Assembly (NCBI RefSeq): GCF_009451885.1
Contig: NZ_WIAO01000004.1
Span: 204,609-268,608, forward strand
Direction of reading: 5' to 3'
Length of the DNA stretch: 64,000 nt
DNA from: Glycomyces albidus
GTDB taxonomy: Bacteria > Actinomycetota > Actinomycetes > Mycobacteriales > Micromonosporaceae
Shown: piece by piece, positions 1-10,441 of the stretch
Numbering within the stretch: position 1 is the first letter of the stretch
How the letters are laid out: every line of letters begins with the position of its first letter
Notes under the pieces: generated by a model
What the model was told of the DNA's origin: nothing
The model's database searches: none
The model's input: only the letters and a program-made list of their open reading frames with translations
Made by a program: the position numbers and the translations under genes

Positions 1-1403
1 CGGAACGCCGCGGGCGAGGCCTCCAGGTGCGCGCCGATCCCTTCGGCGCGGAGCTGCTCGGCGGCCCGCTCGGCGCCGCCGAGCGCCGGGTAGACGACCG
101 CGACGGCGCGGCCTTCGCGGACCCAGGCGCGCATGTCCTCGACGAGCTGGGCGGTGTTCCCGTGGTACCGCGGCGTTTCGGCGATGCCGAGGTCGACGGT
201 GACCGCGTCGTCCTCGACGCCGCCGTACGTCAGCGGCTCGCCGGTGATCGCGGCCAGCTCCGCGGCGGCCGCGTCCTGGACGGCGTCCTCGGGGGCGGCG
301 GCGAACGGCGAGACCGTCCACCAGCGCTGCCCTTTCGCGAGCGCGGCGGTGCGGGCGTCGGCGAGGTCGCGGAACGTCCCCGCGCCGAGGTCGACGGGCG
401 CTTCGCCGCCGGCCGCGGCGGCGGCCCAGGACGCTTCGAGGAACTCGTTCGAGGTCGCGACGAGGTCGAGGGCGCGGGAGCGGATGCGTTCGGGCTCGAT
501 CGCGACGATGAGGGCGTCCCGGGGCAGGACCTCCTGGAACAGTTCGAGCCGGTCGGGGCCGGCGAGGGCCGGCAGGAGCGACTCCATGCCTTCGACCGGG
601 ATGCCCTGGGCGAGTTTGGCGCACATCTCGGCGAGCCCGGGGAACGCTTCGCCGAGGGCGGCGGCCTGCTCGCGGACGTCGTCGGTGAGGAGCAGTTCGC
701 GGCAGGCGACGGCGCGCATCTCCTCGACCGCGTCGAGGGACCGCTGGTCGGCGACGGAGAACTCGCGGATCGAATCGACCTCGTCGCCGAAGAACTCCAG
801 GCGCAGCGGGTGCTGGGCGGTCGGCGGGAACACGTCGAGGATGCCGCCGCGCACGGCGAACTCGCCGCGCTTCTCGACCAGGTCGACGCGTTCGTACGCG
901 AGGTCGACCAGGTGCGCGGCGAGCTCGGTCAGGTCGGTCTCGTCGCCGCGGCGCAGGTGCACCGGTTCGAGCGAGCCGAGCCCTTTGAGCTGGGGTTGGA
1001 GCGCGCCGCGGACGGGGGTGACGATGACGCGCGGTATGTCGCCGGCGTGGATGCGGTGGAGCAGGTCCAGCCGGGCGCCGACGGTGTCGGAGCGCGGCGA
1101 GAGCCGCTCGTGCGGCAGCGTCTCCCACGCCGGGTAGTACGCGATGTCGTCCTCGGCGATGAACGAGGCGAGGGACTCGGCGAGCTCCTCGGCTTCGCGG
1201 GAGGTCGCGGTGATCGCGAGGACGGGCCCGGCGGCGTGCCGGGCGGCCTGCGCGAGCGCCAGCGGCCGCGCGCCGGGGACGGCGACGACGTCGACCGGCC
1301 GGTCGGAACCGGAGGCCAGCTCCGCGAGGCGGGCGAGCTTGGGTGCGGACGCGGCGGCCTCGAGCAGGCGCTCGAGTCTGGGCTGCGGCTTGCCTTCGGA
1401 CAT
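1..1403 (-). CDS. mfd: Transcription-repair coupling factor Mfd, N-terminal part (cut by window edge)
   Basis: Mfd displaces RNA polymerase stalled at DNA lesions and recruits UvrA. The first 467 residues are present, read leftward from an ATG whose complement lies at 1401-1403. The translation has the UvrB-homology module: a segment reading YYPAWETLPHERLSP followed by RSDTVGARL near residues 88-112, and further in VEKRGEFAVRGGILDVFPP and LEFFGDEVDSIREF. These are typical of the damage-recognition-like domains D1-D2 of Mfd. The RNA polymerase-binding and translocase domains lie outside the window. Open-reading-frame calls on the opposite strand here are artefacts of GC-rich coding. The product is a cytoplasmic repair protein. 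Confident from motif order, although the C-terminal half cannot be seen. Confidence 0.93.
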   Translation of the reverse strand, partial: MSEGKPQPRLERLLEAAASAPKLARLAELASGSDRPVDVVAVPGARPLALAQAARHAAGPVLAITATSREAEELAESLASFIAEDDIAYYPAWETLPHERLSPRSDTVGARLDLLHRIHAGDIPRVIVTPVRGALQPQLKGLGSLEPVHLRRGDETDLTELAAHLVDLAYERVDLVEKRGEFAVRGGILDVFPPTAQHPLRLEFFGDEVDSIREFSVADQRSLDAVEEMRAVACRELLLTDDVREQAAALGEAFPGLAEMCAKLAQGIPVEGMESLLPALAGPDRLELFQEVLPRDALIVAIEPERIRSRALDLVATSNEFLEASWAAAAAGGEAPVDLGAGTFRDLADARTAALAKGQRWWTVSPFAAAPEDAVQDAAAAELAAITGEPLTYGGVEDDAVTVDLGIAETPRYHGNTAQLVEDMRAWVREGRAVAVVYPALGGAERAAEQLRAEGIGAHLEASPAAF

Positions 1404-1607
1404 TCGCGGGCTCCCTGCGCAGTGTCTGGATGCTGCCCTTGCAGGGCACGACTGATGGCCGGAGACAGCCCTGACGGGGGGCTGTTCCGGCGACCGGTCG
1501 AGTCTACCTCGCGAGCCCGATGCCGTTTCCCGGCTCGCGGGCTTCGCCGAGGACGAGGCGGCGGCAGCGGCCGCGCGGCTCGCGCCGCGGACCGCCCGCT
1601 CTGCGTG
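1404..1607. other. Intergenic gap between mfd and the DUF457 gene
   Basis: About 200 bases containing the mfd promoter side (leftward). No gene, RNA or clear hairpin terminator was recognised here. Confidence 0.5.
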
Positions 1608-2438
1608 CTATTCCGTGGCGCCCTGTCCGCCGCCCTGGTCGAACAGGAGGCCCTGCACCTCGGGAAGGAAGAAGAACATGCCGAGGACGACCATGACGGT
1701 GAGCGCGGGCAGCAGGATCTTGTACTCGGCCTTGCCTCCGGCGCGCAGGGCGATGCTGTCGGGCAGGCCGATCTCGCGCCAGCGGCGCTTCTGGATCGGG
1801 ATCGGGAAGAACATGGGGCAGCCCATCTTCGTGATCACGTCCCCGAGGATGTGGATGAAGCAGCCGACCCCCATGGCGACGCCGAGCAGCCAGTACGAGC
1901 GGTTCTCGTCCAGCAGGTGGTACATGCCGTAGGCGACGGCCAGCGAGATGCCGGTGGTCACGACCCACCCGTACTTCTCCACCACCGAGTTCATCAGGCC
2001 GCGCACCGCGAGGCCGGTGAGCACGAACAGGATCGCGATCACGGCGAACTTGCCGCCCCAGGCGGCGAGGAACCCGGTGCCGGCGCCCACGAGTCCCGCG
2101 TGGACGATCGTGTGCGTGAACAGGCGGTGGCCGTTGTTCCGCTTCTTGTCCTTCTTGGATTTCGTCAGCAGGTAGAACCAGTAGCAGAGGCGTTCGACGA
2201 TCTCGGCGAAGAGCAGGGACACGACCCCGAACGAGCGGGCCACAGTGGACCCGCCCTTGTTCTCGGTCACGCGTCCGGCGCAGTCGATGTCGGGGTACAG
2301 GGCGGCGCCGGCGCAGGCGATGGTGCCGACGGCGAGCTCGCTCGCGGTCTGGTCGATGCCGAACGCGGCGGAGGCGACGGCCGAGCCCGCCAACCACAGG
2401 GCGGCGCCGGACATGGCGTGGGTCGGACCCATGACCAT
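1608..2438 (-). CDS. DUF457/YdjM-type membrane-bound metal-dependent hydrolase
   Basis: This 276-residue polytopic membrane protein has the pattern of the DUF457 (YdjM, formerly LexA-binding inner-membrane hydrolase) family. Visible elements are an early GPTHAMSG histidine site (His7), YPDID near residue 50, the family signature GHRLFTHT at about 103-110 with a second histidine soon after, and a late HILGDVIT...G element near residue 195. Together these usually form a putative metal site between membrane helices. Several hydrophobic segments of about 20 residues alternate with a Lys-rich loop (SKKDKKR). The substrate of the family is unknown. The gene is divergent from the acetyltransferase gene, and the roughly 170-base gap between them probably carries both promoters. 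The family call is good; the enzymatic role is inferred. Confidence 0.8.
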   Translation of the reverse strand: MVMGPTHAMSGAALWLAGSAVASAAFGIDQTASELAVGTIACAGAALYPDIDCAGRVTENKGGSTVARSFGVVSLLFAEIVERLCYWFYLLTKSKKDKKRNNGHRLFTHTIVHAGLVGAGTGFLAAWGGKFAVIAILFVLTGLAVRGLMNSVVEKYGWVVTTGISLAVAYGMYHLLDENRSYWLLGVAMGVGCFIHILGDVITKMGCPMFFPIPIQKRRWREIGLPDSIALRAGGKAEYKILLPALTVMVVLGMFFFLPEVQGLLFDQGGGQGATE

Positions 2439-2607
2439 TACGGGGACTCCTTCAAGGGCAATGTGAGAGCAGTCGGGAGGATGGCGACACTATCCCACAC
2501 CGGCCGCGAACCCGGTGTCCCAGGAGTATCAGGACGCCGCAACGGGTTTCGCGACCGGTCCGATCGCGACCGGTACGCGCCGGTGCCGTTCGCGCTATGG
2601 TCGAGGA

Positions 2608-3504
2608 GTGTTCGACTCCGCCATGCTCGCCGCGTACTTCGAGCGCGTGGGCATCTCCGCTCCGCGGCGCCCGACGCTGCACGCGCTCAGGCGGGTCCAC
2701 CGCGCCCACGTCGCCGCGATGCCCTACGAGAACCTCGACATCCAGCTCGGACGGCCGATCCGCCTCGACGCGGAGTCGCTGCACGCCAAGCTGGTCGCGG
2801 GCGGGCGCGGCGGGTACTGCTACGAGCACAACGGCGTCATGGCGTTCGCGCTGGAGGCCATGGGCTTCGACGTGCGCCGCGTCCTCGGCGGGGTCGCCCG
2901 CGAGACCGAGGGCGACGGCAACTGGTGGAACCACATGCCGCTGGTGGTCCGGTTCGGCAAGCCCGGCACCGGGGAACGCGGCGGCAAGCCCGGGACCGAC
3001 GGCGCGGAGTACCTGGCGGACTCCGGGATCGGCACCGGCTTCCGCGACCCGCTGCCGGTCCGCAACGGCAGCTATCGGGTCGGCGCGTTCAACTTCGGCA
3101 TGTGGAGCCTCGGCGGCGACGAGTGGCGCTGCTCGATCGACCCGCGCGTCTCGAACCTGACGTTCGACTTCCGGCTCCCCGCCCGGCGGCCCGAGGAGTT
3201 CGCCGACCGCTGCCGCGAACTGTCCACTTCACCCGAGTCGCCGTTCGTGAAGACCCTGACGGTCCAGAACCCGCGCGAGCACGACATGTGGGTCCTGCGC
3301 GCCCGCACCCTCACCGTCTACGACCCGGCCCTGCCGGACTTCAAGTCGGTCCGCGTCGTCGAGGACGCCGACGACTTCGCGTCGCTCCTCAGAGGCCGGT
3401 TCAACCTCACCCTCCCGGACGCCGACATCGCGGCCCTGTGGGCCAAGGCCGAGGAGCAGCACGAGCGCAGGCTCGCCGAGGAGTCGAAGGCGAGCGCCCT
3501 CTAG
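2608..3504 (+). CDS. Arylamine N-acetyltransferase (NAT family)
   Basis: NAT enzymes transfer acetyl from acetyl-CoA to arylamines or hydrazines. The Cys-His-Asp triad is visible: Cys71 in RGGYCYEHN, His109 in NHMPLVV, and Asp138 in ADSGIGTG. The N-terminal PYENLDIQLG block is also typical. The Asp lies a little later than usual because a Gly/Lys-rich stretch (GKPGTGERGGKPG) is inserted between strands. With the GTG start at 2608 the protein is 298 residues, close to the family size. A GAGGAG sequence overlaps that GTG, so the ATG at 2623 is an alternative with a usable spacing of 14. The frame remains open upstream to 2515, but that part does not look like NAT sequence. Cytoplasmic. Confidence 0.9.
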   Translation: MFDSAMLAAYFERVGISAPRRPTLHALRRVHRAHVAAMPYENLDIQLGRPIRLDAESLHAKLVAGGRGGYCYEHNGVMAFALEAMGFDVRRVLGGVARETEGDGNWWNHMPLVVRFGKPGTGERGGKPGTDGAEYLADSGIGTGFRDPLPVRNGSYRVGAFNFGMWSLGGDEWRCSIDPRVSNLTFDFRLPARRPEEFADRCRELSTSPESPFVKTLTVQNPREHDMWVLRARTLTVYDPALPDFKSVRVVEDADDFASLLRGRFNLTLPDADIAALWAKAEEQHERRLAEESKASAL

Positions 3505-3517
3505 GACCGCCTGTGCA

Positions 3518-4387
3518 TCATGGCGCGAACGGGCCGGGAGACGACCGCTCACCGGACGGCCCCTCGGGCTCCAGGGCCCGCTGGCGGGCGGCCTCGTAGA
3601 GCGCGACCGTGCCGGCGTTCGCGGCGTTCAGCGACGAAGCGGCCTTGGGCGACATGGGGATCCGGGCCGTGGCGTCGGTGAGCTCGGTCCACGCCTTCGA
3701 CATGCCCTCGGTCTCGTTCCCGATCACGAGCAGGGTCGCGCCGCGCAGGTCGTGCTCGGACAGCGCCCGCTCGCCGTGCTCGTCGGTGCCCACGATGGAC
3801 GGGCGGTGCGGCTGCCGGTCGGCCCATTCGACGACCTCGTGCGCGGACGCCGCGCTGATCACCGGGACCGCGAACAGGCTCCCGGTGGAGGCGCGGACCG
3901 CTTTGGGGTCGTACGGGTCGGCGGCGTTGCGGCCGGTGACGACCACCGCGTCGGCGCCGAACGCGTCGGCGGAGCGGATGAGCGAGCCGACGTTCCCCGG
4001 GCTCGAGGGCCGGTCGATGACGAGCCCGAGCCAGCCGGGGCGCGACTCGAGCTGCGAGAGCCGCCGCGTCGGGATGGCGACCTGGGCGAGCAGTTCGGGC
4101 GCCTCGCCGTCCTTGTCGCCCAGCTCGGCCATGAGGTGCGCGGCGACGGCCGCCCGCTCGGTGTGCGGGGCGTCGAGCAGGCCGCGGGCCCAGTCCGACA
4201 GGCGCGGGCGGTCGGCGTCGTACAGCAGCTCCTGCACGGTCCAGCCGTGCTCGACGGCCATCGTGATCGGCCGGACCCCCTGGACCAGGAACGACCCGGA
4301 CCGGTGCCGCTTGGTCCGGTTGCGCAGCAAGGTCTCCCACTGCTGGAACTTCGCATTCCGGACGCTGACTCGCAAGCTTCTCGCCAT
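3518..4387 (-). CDS. TrmH/SpoU-family RNA 2'-O-ribose methyltransferase
   Basis: A SPOUT-class enzyme predicted to methylate a ribose 2'-OH in rRNA or tRNA using S-adenosylmethionine. The 289-residue protein starts with an N-terminal substrate-binding domain (RSGSFLVQGVRPI) followed by the three knotted-domain motifs: PGNVGSLIRSADAFGAD with the catalytic Asn/Arg pair, LLVIGNETEGMS, and IPMSPKAASSLNAANA near the C-terminus. The start is the ATG complementary to 4385-4387, giving MARSLRVSVRN. The frame is open 18 codons further upstream without family resemblance. It lies convergent to the NAT gene with only 13 bases between stops. The RNA target (for example 23S G2251-like or another site) cannot be decided from sequence. 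Confidence 0.9.
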   Translation of the reverse strand: MARSLRVSVRNAKFQQWETLLRNRTKRHRSGSFLVQGVRPITMAVEHGWTVQELLYDADRPRLSDWARGLLDAPHTERAAVAAHLMAELGDKDGEAPELLAQVAIPTRRLSQLESRPGWLGLVIDRPSSPGNVGSLIRSADAFGADAVVVTGRNAADPYDPKAVRASTGSLFAVPVISAASAHEVVEWADRQPHRPSIVGTDEHGERALSEHDLRGATLLVIGNETEGMSKAWTELTDATARIPMSPKAASSLNAANAGTVALYEAARQRALEPEGPSGERSSPGPFAP

Positions 4388-4494
4388 GGTCTCCGTGCTT
4401 CTGCTGTGAACCGCCGCCGAGGGACGCGCCGAACCTAGCATGATGAACGGTGCGGCGCCGCGCGACGATCGCGCGGCCGGAACGGAGGGAGACC

Positions 4495-4980
4495 ATGCGA
4501 GTCGGGATCACCGGGCACATGGACCTGGCGGAGGACTGCACGGACCTGGTGCGCGAAGCCATCGAGCGGGCCCTCCCGCAGGAAGGGCCCGATCTCATCG
4601 GGGTGAGCTGCATGGCGTACGGCGCGGACTGGATCTTCGCCGAGGAGGTCCTCGAAGCGGGCGGGCGCCTCGAGGTCGTCCTGCCCGCCGCGGACTACCG
4701 CGAGACGAAGGTGTGGCAGAGCCACCACGAGCACTTCGACGCCCTCATCGCGCGGGCGGCGACCGTCGACGTCATGCCGTTCGAACTGAGCGACCCCGAA
4801 GCGTACGCGGCCGCGAACGAGCGGATGCTCGCCTCGATCGACAAGCTCCTGGCGGTGTGGGACGGCAGGCCCGCGAAGCGCCGCGGCGGCACCGCCGACG
4901 CCGTCGCCGAAGCCGAGCGGCGCGGCGTCCCGGTCACGCGGATCTGGCCCGACGGCGCGAGACGCGAACACGAGGACTGA
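4495..4980 (+). CDS. SLOG-superfamily Rossmann protein of unknown function
   Basis: A 161-residue protein starting at the ATG at 4495, preceded by GGAGGGAG. It opens with MRVGITGHMDL, the Gly-His motif that marks the nucleotide-binding loop of SLOG (SMF/DprA-LOG) Rossmann folds, and continues with an acidic surface helix (EDCTDLVREAIERAL), a second strand with SCMAYGADWIFAEEVLEAGG, and LLAVWDGRPAKRRGGTADAV near the C-terminus, resembling the substrate-site Gly-Gly-Thr segment of the superfamily. SLOG domains bind or cleave nucleotide derivatives, and stand-alone versions are found as uncharacterised genes or in conflict systems. There is no transmembrane segment. It is divergent from the TrmH gene and convergent with ppc. 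Function unknown; only the fold assignment is supported. Confidence 0.65.
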   Translation: MRVGITGHMDLAEDCTDLVREAIERALPQEGPDLIGVSCMAYGADWIFAEEVLEAGGRLEVVLPAADYRETKVWQSHHEHFDALIARAATVDVMPFELSDPEAYAAANERMLASIDKLLAVWDGRPAKRRGGTADAVAEAERRGVPVTRIWPDGARREHED

Positions 4981-5000
4981 GTCCGCGCCGTGCGCGCTCC

Positions 5001-5024
5001 GGGCCGGGCCCGCCGGCCCGGCCC
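5001..5024. terminator. Bidirectional hairpin between the SLOG gene and ppc
   Basis: A perfect 10-bp GC stem (GGGCCGGGCC / GGCCCGGCCC) with a CGCC loop in the 59-base gap between two convergent genes. It has no T tract, as is usual for high-GC actinobacteria. Confidence 0.65.
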
Positions 5025-5039
5025 CGGGCTCCGCCCCGG

Positions 5040-7799
<2,760 letters not shown>

Positions 7800-7922
7800 G
7801 GAGGTCTCCACTGCTGGTCTGGGCAAACCCTGAGGGGGCCGCTCGCGCCGACGTCCTTGTCCGCGGTGAACTGCTGCTGCTCTGGAGCTGTGTGAGCGTT
7901 TGAAGAGCGCTGTCAGCGTAAC

Positions 7923-7932
7923 TTACCGGTAA
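7923..7932. promoter_or_regulatory. Palindrome TTACCGGTAA in the ppc / APS kinase intergenic region
   Basis: A perfect 10-base palindrome, the only AT-containing one in this GC-rich divergent promoter region. It may be a regulator site, but its position relative to either promoter is unknown and a 10-base palindrome can occur by chance. Confidence 0.25.
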
Positions 7933-8084
7933 TGGGCGCGCCACTTTCTCAGTCCGCCATGCGGGACGGACCGGAACGAATGCGGCGGCGCGGGTGAGGT
8001 GCGTGACGGAGCGGTGGCATACCCTGGTTCGACCGAGACCGATGCCGCCCCGACCGATCCGCAGCGAAGGGACCCCGACCGCCG

Positions 8085-9629
8085 ATGTCTGACTGGGTAC
8101 TGCCCGACGAGATCCTCGCCGAGGCGCCGAGCCACACCCCGCTCCCGCACGAGCTCGCCGACCTCGAGCTGCTGCTGTACGGCGCGTACGCGCCGCTGCG
8201 CGGGTTCATGGGCGAGGCGGAGGCGCGGGCGGTGACCACCACGGGCGCGCTGCCGGACGGGACGGCGTGGCCGGTGCCGGTGACGCTGGACGTCCCGATC
8301 GCGATCGCGAGGATGCTCGACAACCCCGACCCGAAGCGGCGTGTGCTTCGCATCACCGACCCGGAGGGGGCGCCGGTCGCCGCGGTGGAGTGCCACAGCC
8401 TCGACGCGCTCGGCCCGGACATGGTCCGCGTCGGCGGTCCGGTGCGGCGCATCGCGGACGCCGCCCACGGCGTCTTCACGGGCCTGCGGGCGACCCCGGA
8501 GCAGGCGAAGACGACGTACACGAAGCCGCGGGTCCTCGCGCTCGTCGCCGACAAGCCGCTGCACCGGCCCCAGCTGGCGCAGCTCGCGCGGGCCGCGCAC
8601 AACCTCGCGGCGCACGTGCTGGTCATGATCCCCACCGGGGACGAGACGAACGGCGACCGGGAGCTGCGGCTGCCGACGGCGGCGCTGGTGCGGTCGGTGC
8701 TCGCGGCGAAGGACCGGCTGCCGACGGCGACGGTGCTGACGGTGCCGCTGTCCAAGCGCGGCGACCGGCTGCGGGACGGCCTGCTGACGGCGAAGGTGGC
8801 GGCCGCGTACGGCGCCACGCACGTGATGACCGGCCCGGACGGGCTCGGCGGCGGCGACGGCGTCCGGGCGATGGTGCCGCGGGAGCTCGCCTACGACACG
8901 CGCGACGGCCAGTGGCGGCCGATCGAGGACATCGAGCCGCCGTTCCGGCGCACCGCGCTCTCCGACGCCGAGATCGCCGACATGCTCGACCGCGGCTTCG
9001 GGCTCCCCGAGTGGCACACGCCCCCGAGCGTGGCCGCCGAACTCCGCAAGGCCCGCCCGCCGCGGCGCCAGCGCGGCCTGGTGCTGTTCTTCACCGGCCT
9101 GTCCGGCTCGGGGAAGTCCACGATCTCGCGCGGCGTCTACGAGGCGCTCCTGGAGGACGGGACGCGCACGGTGTCGCTGTTCGACGGCGACGTGGTGCGC
9201 CGGCTCCTGTCGAGCGGGCTCGGGTTCACGCGCGCGGACCGGTCGGTGAACATCCGCCGGATCGGGTTCGTCGCGGCCGAGGTCGCGCGGCACGGCGGCA
9301 TCGGCATGGCCGCGCCGATCGCGCCGTACGAGGCCGACCGGGCCGAGGCGCGGCGCATGGCCGAGGCCGCGGGCGCCGACTTCGTGCTCGTGCACGTCTC
9401 GACGCCGCTGGAAGTGTGCGAGGCGCGGGACCGCAAGGGGCTCTACGCGAAGGCGCGCGCGGGCCAGATCCCGGAGTTCACGGGGATCTCGGACCCGTAC
9501 GAGGAGCCGCTGCACGCGGAGCTGGAGATCGACACGAGCGAGATCACGATCGGCGAGGGCGTCGAGCAGGTCCTCGAGTACCTGTCCGAGGGCGGCTGGC
9601 TGGAGCCGATCGGGCTGCGGATCGCCTGA
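8085..9629 (+). CDS. cysC: APS kinase with N-terminal degenerate ATP-sulfurylase domain
   Basis: The C-terminal part (about residues 330-505) is a complete adenylylsulfate kinase, making PAPS from APS. It has P-loop GLSGSGKS at 338-345, FDGDVVRRLL, the APS-binding block FTRADRSVNIRRIGFVA, and the later GLYAKARAGQIPEFTGI lid segment. The N-terminal 320 residues follow the layout of an ATP sulfurylase (PUA-like domain, then Rossmann domain). However, the adenylyltransfer motif normally reading QxRNPxHxxH is VADKPLHRPQ near residue 154, and the GRDHAG motif is GPDGLG near 249. The Arg, Asn, second His and the His of GRDH are lost, so this domain probably does not make APS and may be structural or regulatory. 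No cysD/cysN or other sulfate genes lie within the window. The 514-residue length matches bifunctional PAPS synthetases. Confidence 0.85.
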   Translation: MSDWVLPDEILAEAPSHTPLPHELADLELLLYGAYAPLRGFMGEAEARAVTTTGALPDGTAWPVPVTLDVPIAIARMLDNPDPKRRVLRITDPEGAPVAAVECHSLDALGPDMVRVGGPVRRIADAAHGVFTGLRATPEQAKTTYTKPRVLALVADKPLHRPQLAQLARAAHNLAAHVLVMIPTGDETNGDRELRLPTAALVRSVLAAKDRLPTATVLTVPLSKRGDRLRDGLLTAKVAAAYGATHVMTGPDGLGGGDGVRAMVPRELAYDTRDGQWRPIEDIEPPFRRTALSDAEIADMLDRGFGLPEWHTPPSVAAELRKARPPRRQRGLVLFFTGLSGSGKSTISRGVYEALLEDGTRTVSLFDGDVVRRLLSSGLGFTRADRSVNIRRIGFVAAEVARHGGIGMAAPIAPYEADRAEARRMAEAAGADFVLVHVSTPLEVCEARDRKGLYAKARAGQIPEFTGISDPYEEPLHAELEIDTSEITIGEGVEQVLEYLSEGGWLEPIGLRIA

Positions 9630-9637
9630 ACGCACGA

Positions 9638-9659
9638 GGCCCGGGCGTCCGCCCGGGCC
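9638..9659. terminator. Bidirectional hairpin between cysC-like gene and VKOR gene
   Basis: A perfect 9-bp stem GGCCCGGGC / GCCCGGGCC with a 4-base loop, centred in the 36-base gap between convergent genes. Confidence 0.65.
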
Positions 9660-9665
9660 CGCCGG

Positions 9666-10286
9666 TCAGAGCAGCGTGGACCAGTAGTCCCAGAACCCGA
9701 TGCCGACGATGCCGATCACGGCGAGGTACAGCAGGGCCAGGCCGATCCAGTGGAAGCGGAGCACGTCGTCGACGGCGTCGCGCCAGTCCTCCGAGACCGG
9801 GATCGCGCCGGTGCTGAGGTTGCGCATGGTCGTGAACCAGAAGATCGGCAGGACCACGGCCCAGACGGCCATGCACCACGGGCACAGGACGCCGATCCGG
9901 TACACCGACTGGAAGATCAGCCACGACACGAACGCGAGCCCGCCGAGCGTGCCGAGGTTGAACACGAGGACGATCCAGCGCGGCAGCTCGACCTTCGAGA
10001 GCCACAGCACCCCCATGAAGACCACCAGCGGGAACGCCGCGAGCCCGATCATCGGGTTCGGGAACCCGAACGCGGACGCCTGCGGCGTGTTCATGACGGT
10101 GCCGCACGACAGCACCGGGTTGAAGTCGCAGGAGATGACGTGGTCGGGGTCGATGAGCGAGGCGATCCGCTCGTAGGTGAGGTCGAACGCGGCCGCGAGG
10201 CCGACGAGCCCGCCGACGAGGAGGACCAGCGCGGTGAGCGTGCGCCCCCTGGCCTCTCTCGCCGTCTCGCCGAACGCCTCGTCCAT
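9666..10286 (-). CDS. Vitamin K epoxide reductase (VKOR) family membrane protein
   Basis: Bacterial VKORs reoxidise DsbA-like proteins and pass electrons to quinone, supporting extracellular disulfide formation. This 206-residue protein has about five membrane helices and both cysteine pairs: Cys53 and Cys61 in the extracytoplasmic loop (SCDFNPVLSCG), and the redox-active Cys135-Pro-Trp-Cys138 (LCPWC) in a later helix. The Ser/Asn loop around residues 66-78 is also typical. The ATG complementary to 10284-10286 is chosen because AGGGGG lies just upstream; the frame is open 13 codons further. There is no DsbA/thioredoxin domain fused to it and no disulfide isomerase gene close by, so its partner must be encoded elsewhere. 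Confidence 0.88.
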   Translation of the reverse strand: MDEAFGETAREARGRTLTALVLLVGGLVGLAAAFDLTYERIASLIDPDHVISCDFNPVLSCGTVMNTPQASAFGFPNPMIGLAAFPLVVFMGVLWLSKVELPRWIVLVFNLGTLGGLAFVSWLIFQSVYRIGVLCPWCMAVWAVVLPIFWFTTMRNLSTGAIPVSEDWRDAVDDVLRFHWIGLALLYLAVIGIVGIGFWDYWSTLL

Positions 10287-10441
10287 GCGCGCCCCCTGGA
10301 TCGTGGTTGCCGTCGATGTGATCACGCAAGGGTAACGAGCGCGGCGCGATCGAAGTTGCGCGCAGGGCGCGCGAATGTGGCGATTCGGACAGGCGGGAAC
10401 CGGGCCGGGCGGCCCGGCGTCGAAGCGGTCGGCGCCCTGCG

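Noticed and set aside
27..3599. A 1190-codon open frame on the plus strand
   Set aside because: It is antisense to mfd and out of frame with NAT and other genes; the translation is Gly/Arg/Val-rich without any domain. Such long frames are expected in very GC-rich DNA.
8085..9629. Calling the fusion a fully bifunctional PAPS synthetase
   Set aside because: The sulfurylase catalytic motifs are not present, so only the kinase activity is supported.
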